A stretch of 5,719 bases of DNA, from contig DKIB01000039.1 in the NCBI GenBank assembly GCA_002454015.1, positions 9,795-15,513 of the forward strand. The letters run 5' to 3'. Under the pieces are notes generated by a model that was not told the DNA's origin, searched no databases, and worked only from the letters and a program-made list of their open reading frames with translations. Both the position numbers and the translations under genes were made by a program. The DNA is from Proteobacteria bacterium UBA6729 (GTDB lineage: Bacteria; Pseudomonadota; Gammaproteobacteria; Porifericomitales; Porifericomitaceae). Below, in pieces: positions 1 to 5,719 of this stretch (position 1 is the stretch's first letter; the number at the start of each line of letters is the position of its first letter).

Positions 1-753
1 TACAAGGAAAAGACGGAGGCGATCAAGGCCAAGGTCAAGAAGGCCATGTTTTATCCCATTGCCGTGGTTGTTGTGGCTGGCATTGTGACCGTTATATTGC
101 TGCTGTTCGTGGTGCCACAGTTTGAGACACTGTTTGCGGACTTTGGTGCCCAGTTGCCGGCCTTGACACGCACGGTTATCGGCATGTCGCAGTGGGTGCA
201 GGCATACTGGTGGTTACTGGGGCTGAGTGTGGCAGGCGGTGTGGTCGGATTTATTCAGCTCAAGCGTCGATCCAAGACCTTCGCCCGGTTTTTGGATGTG
301 CTGTCGCTCAAGGTGCCCGTTATTGGTCCGATCCTCAACAAATCTGCCATTGCGCGTTATGCACGCACCATGTCGACCATGTTTGCTGCCGGCACGCCGC
401 TGGTGGAGGCCATGGTGTCGGTGGCCGGGGCGACCGGTAACGTTGTCTATTATGATGCCACCATGAAAATGCGTGATGAGATCGCTACGGGTACACCACT
501 GAATGTTGCCATGAAGAGCACCAATCTATTCCCGGGCATGGTCAATCAGATGGTGGAGATCGGTGAGGAGGCAGGCTCCCTGGATCAGATGTTGGCGAAG
601 GTGGCAGATTTCTACGAGGAAGAGGTGGATGCGATGGTGGATGGCCTGAGCAGCCTGCTGGAACCCATCATCCTGGTGTTCCTGGGCGGCACCGTAGGCA
701 CTCTGGTGATTGCCATGTATCTGCCGATCTTCAAGCTCGGCCAGGTCGTCTAG
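1..753 (+). CDS. pilC: Type IV pilus inner-membrane platform protein PilC, C-terminal part (5' end outside window)
   Basis: PilC is the polytopic inner-membrane platform of the type IV pilus machine. It couples the cytoplasmic assembly and retraction ATPases to pilin insertion and removal. The reading frame is open from base 1, so about 250 C-terminal residues of a protein usually near 400 are visible. They begin with the charged stretch EKTEAIKAKVKKAMFYP that precedes the first membrane helix in this family. Hydrophobic segments lie at about bases 55-120, 205-260 and 655-735. The second GspF/T2SSF cytoplasmic domain lies between the last two, with AIARYARTMSTMFAAGTPL, the acidic EIGEEAGSLDQML and FYEEEVD. 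The ending MYLPIFKLGQVV is the usual PilC C-terminus. A type II secretion GspF is the alternative, but the ending and the pilD gene 39 bases downstream favour PilC. The assignment is from remembered family motifs, and is firm. Confidence 0.95.
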   Translation, partial: YKEKTEAIKAKVKKAMFYPIAVVVVAGIVTVILLLFVVPQFETLFADFGAQLPALTRTVIGMSQWVQAYWWLLGLSVAGGVVGFIQLKRRSKTFARFLDVLSLKVPVIGPILNKSAIARYARTMSTMFAAGTPLVEAMVSVAGATGNVVYYDATMKMRDEIATGTPLNVAMKSTNLFPGMVNQMVEIGEEAGSLDQMLAKVADFYEEEVDAMVDGLSSLLEPIILVFLGGTVGTLVIAMYLPIFKLGQVV

Positions 754-792
754 TCTGGCTGCAGCATCGAACCCTCATCCCTACATTCGCTG

Positions 793-1623
793 GTGACCGT
801 CTTTGGTGCCGGGTTGCTGGGGGCGCTGGTTGGCAGTTTTCTGAATGTAGTGATCTACCGCCTGCCGCTGATGATGGAGGCGGAATGGCGTGGCGAATGT
901 AGGCGCCTGTTTGGGACAGCCACAGACTCTGCTGCGACTGCAGCAGGCCTTGGTCTGGTGCGGCCGCGTTCCTTTTGTCCCGGGTGTCGCAAGCCCATTC
1001 CCATCCTGCTGAATATACCGCTAGTCAGTTGGCTGATGTTGCGGGGCCGTTGTGCTGCCTGCGGGATACGCATCCACTGGCGCTATCCACTGGTTGAACT
1101 ACTGACGATCCTGCTGTTCGGCTATACCGTGTGGCACTGGGGGCTCAATAGTGCGGCCGTGGCTGCTGCTGTTTTCAGTGCTGCATTGCTGGTCCTGGCA
1201 GTGATCGACCTGGAGCACCGCCTGTTGCCGGATGCCCTGACCCTGCCCCTGCTCTGGCTGGGTCTGCTGTACAATCTCCGCGGTGGTTTTGTGGATTTGC
1301 ATGCAGCGGTGCTGGGCGCTGCCTTCGGTTATCTGGCCTTGTGGCTGGTGTTGCAGCTGGCCCGGCTCATTCTTCGCAAGGAAGCTATGGGGTACGGAGA
1401 CCTGAAACTGCTGGCCGCATTGGGTGCCTGGTTGGGCTGGCAGTTGCTTCCGGCAGTGGTGTTTCTGGCTTCCTGTACGGGTGCCGTAGTGGGGCTGCTG
1501 TTGCTGGCCACAGGTCGACTGCAACAGGGGCGCCCGGTATCCTTTGGGCCTTATCTGGCTCTGGCCGGTTGGTTGGCCCTGTACCACGCTGAGTGGTTGT
1601 TGCGCATTTTCCCGGTACCGTGA
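793..1623 (+). CDS. pilD: Type IV prepilin peptidase / N-methyltransferase PilD
   Basis: PilD is an inner-membrane aspartyl protease that cuts the leader from type IV prepilins (and type II pseudopilins) and methylates the new N-terminal residue. All family hallmarks are visible in 276 residues: GSFLNVVIYRLP at 14-25; a zinc-binding four-cysteine set C62-x2-C65-x21-C87-x2-C90 in the cytoplasmic loop; and two catalytic aspartates, D139 in VIDLEHRLLPD and D203 in GYGDLKLLAALGAW. The rest is a run of hydrophobic helices. The presence of the cysteine domain fits the long bifunctional form, not a short peptidase-only form. The start is GTG at 793. The only in-frame alternatives after the pilC stop are CTG 790 and ATC 766, and no clear Shine-Dalgarno sequence is visible, so the start is the least certain part. 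The gene lies 39 bases after pilC and overlaps coaE. Confidence 0.95.
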   Translation: MTVFGAGLLGALVGSFLNVVIYRLPLMMEAEWRGECRRLFGTATDSAATAAGLGLVRPRSFCPGCRKPIPILLNIPLVSWLMLRGRCAACGIRIHWRYPLVELLTILLFGYTVWHWGLNSAAVAAAVFSAALLVLAVIDLEHRLLPDALTLPLLWLGLLYNLRGGFVDLHAAVLGAAFGYLALWLVLQLARLILRKEAMGYGDLKLLAALGAWLGWQLLPAVVFLASCTGAVVGLLLLATGRLQQGRPVSFGPYLALAGWLALYHAEWLLRIFPVP

Positions 1624-2228
1624 GTTTGCGCATCGGTCTGACTGGTGGTATCGGCAGCGGCAAATCCACGGTGGCCGGGCTGTTCGCCAGTTACGGTGCG
1701 TCGGTGCTGGACATGGATGCGATCTGTCATGAACTGCTGGCACCCGGTGGCCCCTGCGTAGCGGCAGTGCAGGCGGCTCTGGGCGACCGCCTGCCCGTGT
1801 GTAAGGGTGCACCGGACCGGGGGGCACTGCGTGCGCTGATCTTTCAGGATGCTGAATGCCGTAAACAGCTGGAGGCGATCCTGCATCCGGCTGCCTACGC
1901 CAGCCTGGAACAACGTCTGCAACAGCAGACCACCACATCGTATTACGTGCTGGTGATCCCCCTGCTGGTGGAGACCGGAGCGCAGGAGCGGGTGGACCGG
2001 GTACTGGTGGTGGATTGCCCGCGTGAGCTACAGCTGCAACGGGTTATGCAACGTGAGGGCCTGGACCGCGCCCTGGTGGAACGTATATGGGCTGCACAGC
2101 TGAGACCGGAACAGCGCCTGGCCCGGGCGGATGATTGCATCACCAATACCGGCAGCCTGGCACAGCTGGAAGCCCGGGTGCAACAGCTGCATCAGCGTTA
2201 TTTGCAGATGTCCCGGGTCACGGCCTGA
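1620..2228 (+). CDS. coaE: Dephospho-CoA kinase CoaE
   Basis: CoaE catalyses the last step of coenzyme A synthesis, ATP-dependent phosphorylation of the 3'-hydroxyl of dephospho-CoA, in the cytosol. The 202-residue product has the family's normal length. It carries the P-loop GLTGGIGSGKS at 6-16, DMDAICHELL at 31-40 (the D-x-D substrate region), LHP at 88-90, IPLLVETG at 113-120, VVDCPRELQLQRVMQREGL at 130-148 and the lid/C-terminal RADDCITNTGSL at 169-180. I chose GTG 1620, which shares bases with the pilD stop (GTGA), because the P-loop then sits six residues from the start as in known CoaE proteins. GTG 1593 would add nine residues with no homology expected. No good ribosome binding site is seen, so translation is probably coupled to pilD. 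A pilD-coaE pair is common in gammaproteobacteria. The coaE 3' end overlaps the opposing Nudix/ThiE gene. Confidence 0.95.
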   Translation: MSLRIGLTGGIGSGKSTVAGLFASYGASVLDMDAICHELLAPGGPCVAAVQAALGDRLPVCKGAPDRGALRALIFQDAECRKQLEAILHPAAYASLEQRLQQQTTTSYYVLVIPLLVETGAQERVDRVLVVDCPRELQLQRVMQREGLDRALVERIWAAQLRPEQRLARADDCITNTGSLAQLEARVQQLHQRYLQMSRVTA

Positions 2229-3154
2229 GCCTGCTGTACCACAGCAGGCGGGTTTTCCCACAAGTGGCTTAATAGCGCTACCCCATGGGCACCGCAGGCC
2301 CAGGCCCGTCGCATATCTTCGACCCGCATGCCGCCCAGGGCATAGACCGGGATGGGGGCTGCAGCGAGCTGTCGCCTGAAGGCATCCCAGCCCATGCCGC
2401 CGACTTGCGGGTGACTGGAGGCAGGCAGTACGGGAGACAGGGTGGCGAAGTCTGCACCGAGTCGTACGGCCTGCTCCAGTTCCCGAACATTGTGGCAGGA
2501 TGCACCTACACACCGCGCCTGTGGGCGTGCGGTGGCGGCCAGCAGCGCCTGATGATGCAGCTGCACCCCGGCATTGAGTTGTGTGGCCTGTGCCGCCAGT
2601 CCTGCATCCAACATGGGTACAGCCCCATAATCCAGGCATAATTCTGCCAGGGCGGTTGCGGTGGATAGCTGCATGCCCCGCAGATAGATCATGCGCAGGC
2701 CTGCCGCCAGGTATGGCTCCAGCACCGCTGGTGGCAGGGTGGCGGGCGTGATCGCGTACAGTGATGGCAGCAACAGGGCCTGCAGGATGCCACGGTTGGC
2801 CATCGGCATGGGGTAGTGCACCAGCTGTGCAGGTTCCACCCATTTGGCAGGCTGACGAGGCACCCCGGTACAGGCCGTTACGATGCAGGCATGTAACTCC
2901 ACCGACAGCTCCTCGTAGCACCAGGGCACACTGATCAGCGGATAAAGTCGTTGCGCCCGTAACCCGGTCTCCTCATGGAGTTCGCGGGCTGCGGTCGCGG
3001 TGATGGATTCGCCCGCCCGGCACTTGCCGCCCGGCCATTCCCACATCCCGCCCTGATGCAGGGTCTGTGCGCGCGGTCTTACCAACACCCGTCCATCACG
3101 CAGCACGAGTGCCAGTGCAACCTGTAAGGTGTCCCTAGCTGCGGTAGTGGGCAT
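2198..3154 (-). CDS. MutT-type Nudix hydrolase fused to a ThiE/TenI-like domain
   Basis: This 318-residue protein has two domains. Residues about 9-130 form a MutT-like Nudix hydrolase with HQGGMWEWPGGK and an intact Nudix box, G43-x5-E49-x7-R57-E58-L-x-E61-E62-x-G64-L65. MutT proteins hydrolyse 8-oxo-dGTP, so nucleotide-pool sanitation is the likely role. Residues about 131-300 resemble thiamine phosphate synthase/TenI barrels: SLYAITP at 131-137, GASCHN at 217-222, GADFATLSPVLPASSHP at 233-249 and IPVYALGG at 268-275. Several expected ThiE catalytic residues are replaced (see findings), so TMP synthase activity is doubtful. The same fusion is known in many proteobacteria, often beside argJ. 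ATG 3154 is preferred because it lies inside the argJ end (20-bp overlap) and gives the expected short lead into the Nudix domain. A longer open frame to 3250 lies wholly within argJ. The 3' end overlaps coaE by 31 bp. Confidence 0.9.
   Translation of the reverse strand: MPTTAARDTLQVALALVLRDGRVLVRPRAQTLHQGGMWEWPGGKCRAGESITATAARELHEETGLRAQRLYPLISVPWCYEELSVELHACIVTACTGVPRQPAKWVEPAQLVHYPMPMANRGILQALLLPSLYAITPATLPPAVLEPYLAAGLRMIYLRGMQLSTATALAELCLDYGAVPMLDAGLAAQATQLNAGVQLHHQALLAATARPQARCVGASCHNVRELEQAVRLGADFATLSPVLPASSHPQVGGMGWDAFRRQLAAAPIPVYALGGMRVEDMRRAWACGAHGVALLSHLWENPPAVVQQAQAVTRDICK
2229..2256 (+). terminator. Probable rho-independent terminator after coaE
   Basis: Directly after the coaE stop codon lies a perfect 8-bp inverted repeat, GCCTGCTG (2229-2236) and CAGCAGGC (2242-2249), with the 5-base loop TACCA. 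It is followed by GGG and four T residues (2253-2256). Stem, loop and position fit an intrinsic terminator for the pil-coaE operon, although the T-run is short. It works only in the + direction, as no T-run follows on the other side. The whole element lies inside the opposing Nudix/ThiE coding region, so part of the pattern could be coding coincidence. Confidence 0.55.
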
Positions 3155-4328
3155 TGATACGCACGTACTCACAGCTGAGATCACATCCCAGTATGGTTGC
3201 GTGCGCCGTGCCGCGACCGAGCTGTATCCGTATACTGCAGCGTGCGCCACTCAGTTGTGCAGACAGTGCTGCTGCATCGGCTACGCAGGCAGCCCCATCC
3301 TTGAACACCGCTGTATCACCGATGGTTATACATAGCCGCTGCGGGTCCAGCGTGGTGATTCCCGCCGCCCCGACCGCGGCCAGCACACGCCCCCAATTCG
3401 GATCTGCCGAATGCAAGGCCGCCTTGACCAGCGGGGATTCAGCGATACGGTAGGCCACCCGTGTACATTCGTCCTCATCCAGGCCCTCTGTAACACACAC
3501 CTCCATCACCCGCGTGACCCCCTCACCATCCTGCATCAGCATCAGCGCCAGCTCCTCGCAGAGTTTCTCCAGGGTCTGCCGGAAGCCCTCGCCATGGTCG
3601 GCATCAATACGTGGGCCTTGTCCCGTGGCGATCAACACGACTGCATCATTGGTTGAGCAATCTCCGTCTATGGTGATGCGATTAAAGCTGCGATCCACTG
3701 CATGGCGCAGGCAGTCCTGCAGGTAGCCTGATTCTACAGCAACATCTGTCGCGATGAATGCCAGCAGGGTAGCCATGTCCGGCCGGATCATCCCTGCCCC
3801 CTTGACCATGCCTGTCATGCAGGCCGGACTGTCCGCCACTCGCCATGCAGCGCTGCCCAGTTTGGGCACCGTATCGGTAGTCAGGATCGCCTGCGCGGCG
3901 GCTTGCCAGGCTTCCGCCTGCAGGGTCTTGCATAATTCCGGCAGTGCTGCACGAAACTGTTCCATAGGCAAGCGTTCGCCGATGATACCGGTTGAGAAGG
4001 GCAGTATGGATTGTGGCGCACAGTTACATTCTTGTGCCAGCCATGCGCAGATCTGCAGACAATCCTGTATCCCCGCCGCACCGGTGCCAGCATTGGCATT
4101 GCCAGCGTTGATCAAACAGTAGCGGGTTGCGGTCGGGCCGTGCAGATGCTGTCTGGCAACGTGTATCGGTGCTGCACAGCAGCTGTTGCGGGTAAACACT
4201 GCGCTGACCGTTGCTCCGGGTGCCATAGCCAGCAGCGTCAGGTTGTCGGTCCCGGTATGTAGTCCGGCGGTGCCCACGGTTATGCCACGCACTGGCTGTG
4301 CCGTGCCAGTAATGATGCGGGGGCTCAT
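3135..4328 (-). CDS. argJ: Glutamate N-acetyltransferase / amino-acid acetyltransferase ArgJ
   Basis: ArgJ moves the acetyl group from N-acetylornithine to glutamate in the cyclic arginine pathway. Many forms also make N-acetylglutamate from acetyl-CoA, which the sequence alone does not settle. The 397-residue precursor has normal length. It cleaves itself into alpha and beta chains at the conserved site KGAGMIRPDMATLLAF (176-191), where T187 becomes the new N-terminal nucleophile. STGIIGE (112-118) matches the oxyanion-hole segment. INAGNANAGTG (73-83), DGDCSTNDA (221-229), SADPNWGR (307-314) and the ending EYVRINAHYRS are typical. ATG 4328 overlaps the gpsA stop as ATGA, with a weak GGA upstream. 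A longer open frame to 4388 lies inside gpsA and is rejected. Nineteen of 397 residues are cysteine, which is unusually many. Third gene of the - strand operon. Confidence 0.96.
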   Translation of the reverse strand: MSPRIITGTAQPVRGITVGTAGLHTGTDNLTLLAMAPGATVSAVFTRNSCCAAPIHVARQHLHGPTATRYCLINAGNANAGTGAAGIQDCLQICAWLAQECNCAPQSILPFSTGIIGERLPMEQFRAALPELCKTLQAEAWQAAAQAILTTDTVPKLGSAAWRVADSPACMTGMVKGAGMIRPDMATLLAFIATDVAVESGYLQDCLRHAVDRSFNRITIDGDCSTNDAVVLIATGQGPRIDADHGEGFRQTLEKLCEELALMLMQDGEGVTRVMEVCVTEGLDEDECTRVAYRIAESPLVKAALHSADPNWGRVLAAVGAAGITTLDPQRLCITIGDTAVFKDGAACVADAAALSAQLSGARCSIRIQLGRGTAHATILGCDLSCEYVRINAHYRS

Positions 4329-5305
4329 GCCCGTTCCGCGATGCGTGCACGGGACAGCAGGGCCGCCAGGGCCTCGTGTGGTGCACAATCACCTGCCAGC
4401 ACCGCAACAATCTGCTCCACTATGGGCATCTCTACGCCGTGTTTCCGGGCCAGCTGCTGCACCGCCCTGGCTGTGCTCGGCCCCTCCAGGGTACCGCCAT
4501 CCGTATCCCGGGAGCCCCGGGCTAGCGCCTTTCCAAAGCTGCGATTTCTGGATTGATCATCCGTGCAGCTTAACACGAGATCGCCAACGCCGGACAAGCC
4601 CATAAAGGTTTCCCGTTTGGCACCCATGGCCTCGCCGAGGCGCATGGTTTCTGCCAGCCCCCGGGTGATCAGTGCAGCGCGCGCATTGGCTCCCAACCCC
4701 AGCCCGTCGGCGGCCCCGGCAGCAATTGCCATTACATTCTTCAAGGCCCCGCCCAGTGCCACCCCGATGATATCCTGCTGGGTGTACACCCGAAAACGTT
4801 CGCCATGCAGCATATCAGCGACCCGGGTGGCATCCTCCACATCCGTGTAGCCCAGAGCAACGGCTGCAGGGAGTTCGCGAGCCACCTCCTTTGCAAAGGA
4901 GGGCCCGGACAATATCGCACAGCGCACCGCAGGCAGCACCTCCGCAATGAGCTCATGGGCCAGTTGCAGTGTCTGCAACTCAATCCCCTTGGAACTTACA
5001 CAGACGCTCCGGCAATGTGGCAGTGGCTGCAACAGAGTTGCAGTGGCACGTAACTGCTGGAACGGTACAGCCAACACCACTGTATCCACTTCAACCGCTT
5101 CTGTCAGTGCACAAACAGGTCGCAACGCATCCGGGAAACTGATCCCCGGCAGTTGTCCTGCATTCTGGCGAGCTGATGCCAGCTGTGCGCAACGCTCCGC
5201 AGAGCGGGTCCACAACAGCACAGGGATCTTGCGGCGCGCCAGAATGATCGCCAGAGCGGTGCCCCAGGCCCCGGCTCCGGCGACCAGTACCGGGGCCGCC
5301 CTCAA
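4325..5305 (-). CDS. gpsA: Glycerol-3-phosphate dehydrogenase [NAD(P)+] GpsA
   Basis: GpsA reduces dihydroxyacetone phosphate to sn-glycerol 3-phosphate, the backbone precursor of phospholipids, in the cytosol. The 326 residues show the N-terminal Rossmann motif VAGAGAWGTALA (8-19), the loop VSSKGIE (103-109), LSGPSFAKEVA (132-142), GGALKNVMAIAAG (185-197) with the catalytic lysine K189, and GLSGVGDLVLSC (236-247) followed by QSRNRSFG (251-258), where R254 and N255 belong to the substrate region. Length is close to the usual 330-340. The start is TTG 5305: it overlaps the upstream rhodanese stop (TTGA), and GGAG lies 8 bases upstream at 5314-5317, supporting this rare start codon. The stop overlaps the argJ ATG. 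In Escherichia coli gpsA follows yibN-grxC-secB; here it follows the yibN-like gene directly. Confidence 0.97.
   Translation of the reverse strand: MRAAPVLVAGAGAWGTALAIILARRKIPVLLWTRSAERCAQLASARQNAGQLPGISFPDALRPVCALTEAVEVDTVVLAVPFQQLRATATLLQPLPHCRSVCVSSKGIELQTLQLAHELIAEVLPAVRCAILSGPSFAKEVARELPAAVALGYTDVEDATRVADMLHGERFRVYTQQDIIGVALGGALKNVMAIAAGAADGLGLGANARAALITRGLAETMRLGEAMGAKRETFMGLSGVGDLVLSCTDDQSRNRSFGKALARGSRDTDGGTLEGPSTARAVQQLARKHGVEMPIVEQIVAVLAGDCAPHEALAALLSRARIAERA
4885..4902. repeat. Perfect 18-bp palindrome inside gpsA
   Basis: CCTCCTTTGCAAAGGAGG reads the same on both strands and can fold as a 7-bp stem with a TGCA loop. It encodes the conserved PSFAKE part of GpsA and contains AAAGGAGG, a full Shine-Dalgarno core, on either strand. 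The conserved peptide largely forces half of it, so a function is not shown. Confidence 0.6.
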
Positions 5306-5703
5306 GCGGATTTCTCCAGTGGCAGATTGGCCTCTGTCCAGGCTGTCAGCCCGCCCCGCAGGCAGGCGAGTCTGGTATGTCCCCGGGTCTGCAGGGTCTT
5401 TACCGTCTGCAGGGCCTCGCTGCCCTCACCACAGATGATCACCCAGTGCTCCACAGCCAGTTCAGCATCCTGCAAGCCATGCCTGGCCCCCCGGATATGT
5501 CCACGTTCATAGGCTTCACGGCTGCGCACATCCAGCACCTGTGCCGCCTCATGATTGATCAGCAACACCACACGATCAGGGGGCATGGCAGTAACTCCCG
5601 GCAGGGCTCCCACCAGCATATTGCGCACCAACAACACAACGATCAGGATCAGCGCCCCGATCAGCACTGGATGATTGGCGATGAAGTTCGGTAACTCACT
5701 CAT
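5302..5703 (-). CDS. Membrane-anchored rhodanese-like protein (YibN type)
   Basis: The 133-residue product has an N-terminal hydrophobic anchor at about 12-32 (PVLIGALILIVVLLVRNML) and then a single rhodanese domain in the cytoplasm. Rhodanese marks are LDVRSREAYERGHIRGA (57-73), the active-site region VIICGEGSEA (88-97) with candidate catalytic C91, and LRGGLTAW (115-122). Rhodaneses carry sulfur on the cysteine, but the substrate of this class is not known from sequence. The layout of short periplasmic head, anchor, HP-containing N-terminus and domain ending NLPL matches E. coli YibN, whose gene lies close to gpsA. The segment between GHIRGA and the active site looks shorter than in YibN (143 residues). 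ATG 5703 has an in-frame TGA three codons upstream (5710-5712), so the start is well fixed, although no Shine-Dalgarno sequence is evident. First visible gene of the - strand operon. Confidence 0.88.
   Translation of the reverse strand: MSELPNFIANHPVLIGALILIVVLLVRNMLVGALPGVTAMPPDRVVLLINHEAAQVLDVRSREAYERGHIRGARHGLQDAELAVEHWVIICGEGSEALQTVKTLQTRGHTRLACLRGGLTAWTEANLPLEKSA
5314..5317 (-). promoter_or_regulatory. Ribosome binding site that decides the gpsA TTG start
   Basis: On the - strand GGAG lies 8 bases before TTG 5305, within the last codons of the rhodanese gene. It is the clearest Shine-Dalgarno sequence at any gene start in the window. It supports TTG as the real gpsA start, with the stop/start overlap TTGA also allowing coupling. 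Confidence 0.7.
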
Positions 5704-5719
5704 GTTTGTTCATCATCAT
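5704..5719. other. Window edge upstream of the rhodanese gene, nothing assignable
   Basis: Sixteen bases, reading ATGATGATGAACAAAC on the - strand before the rhodanese ATG. They hold repeated ATGATG and stop codons in several frames, so they could be the end of an upstream gene or a leader. There is too little sequence to call a promoter or gene. Confidence 0.3.

Noticed and set aside
1593..1619. Alternative GTG start for coaE at 1593
   Set aside because: It would add nine residues ahead of the usual CoaE N-terminus and lies inside pilD; the GTGA overlap at 1620 is the more typical junction.
1099..1938. Long open frame (279 codons) on the - strand, antisense to pilD and coaE
   Set aside because: The product is rich in Gln, Pro and Arg with no recognisable motif, and it lies opposite two well-identified genes; it is a shadow of GC-rich coding sequence.
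2028..2921. Open frame of 297 codons on the - strand overlapping the Nudix/ThiE gene in another frame
   Set aside because: It shares the strand with the Nudix/ThiE frame, which has clear motifs; this product is low-complexity Gly/Cys/Arg-rich and has no motif.
3155..3250. N-terminal extension of the Nudix/ThiE frame to 3250
   Set aside because: It lies wholly within argJ and adds 32 residues before the Nudix domain with no homology expected; ATG 3154 gives the normal length.
4329..4388. N-terminal extension of the ArgJ frame to 4388
   Set aside because: It lies within the gpsA 3' end, while ATG 4328 overlaps the gpsA stop as ATGA and gives a normal ArgJ N-terminus.
4508..4522. CCCGGG repeated symmetrically within gpsA
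   Set aside because: Short GC-only palindrome in GC-rich coding sequence with no T-run or other context; expected by chance.
1..5719. A defence, mobile or otherwise undescribed accessory system
   Set aside because: Every substantial reading frame is accounted for by a known pilus or housekeeping family, with no repeats, transposase, integrase or codon-use break seen by eye.

Overview
The window is a compact, GC-rich stretch of bacterial chromosome, almost certainly from a gammaproteobacterium. This rests on the pilC-pilD-coaE gene order, a YibN-type membrane rhodanese next to gpsA, and argJ followed by a Nudix hydrolase fused to a ThiE/TenI-like domain. I cannot name a genus from the sequence alone. 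Nearly every base is coding. Genes overlap or nearly touch, and there is no gene-free stretch longer than about 40 bases. I see no insertion sequence, tRNA, rRNA, CRISPR array or prophage gene.

The left part (1-2228, + strand) is the end of a type IV pilus assembly operon. It holds the C-terminal part of the inner-membrane platform protein PilC (its start lies outside the window), the complete prepilin peptidase PilD, and dephospho-CoA kinase CoaE. CoaE starts inside the pilD stop codon. A hairpin followed by a short T-run just after the coaE stop is the likely transcription terminator.

The right part (2198-5703, - strand, read from right to left) is a second operon pointing towards the first. 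Its order is a membrane-anchored rhodanese-like protein, GpsA (NAD(P)-dependent glycerol-3-phosphate dehydrogenase), ArgJ (glutamate N-acetyltransferase), and a MutT-type Nudix hydrolase fused to a ThiE/TenI-like barrel. All three internal junctions are stop/start overlaps, so translation is probably coupled along the operon. The last gene runs into coaE: the two coding regions overlap tail to tail by 31 bp.

Functionally the window mixes pilus biogenesis (PilC, PilD) with housekeeping metabolism: CoA synthesis, phospholipid precursor synthesis, arginine synthesis, and nucleotide sanitation or thiamine-related chemistry. I found no convincing undescribed system. The points worth a second look are the tail-to-tail overlap with an embedded terminator, a gene order that seems to join two usually separate neighbourhoods, the substituted ThiE-like active site, an unusually cysteine-rich ArgJ, and an 18-bp palindrome carrying a Shine-Dalgarno-like core inside gpsA.
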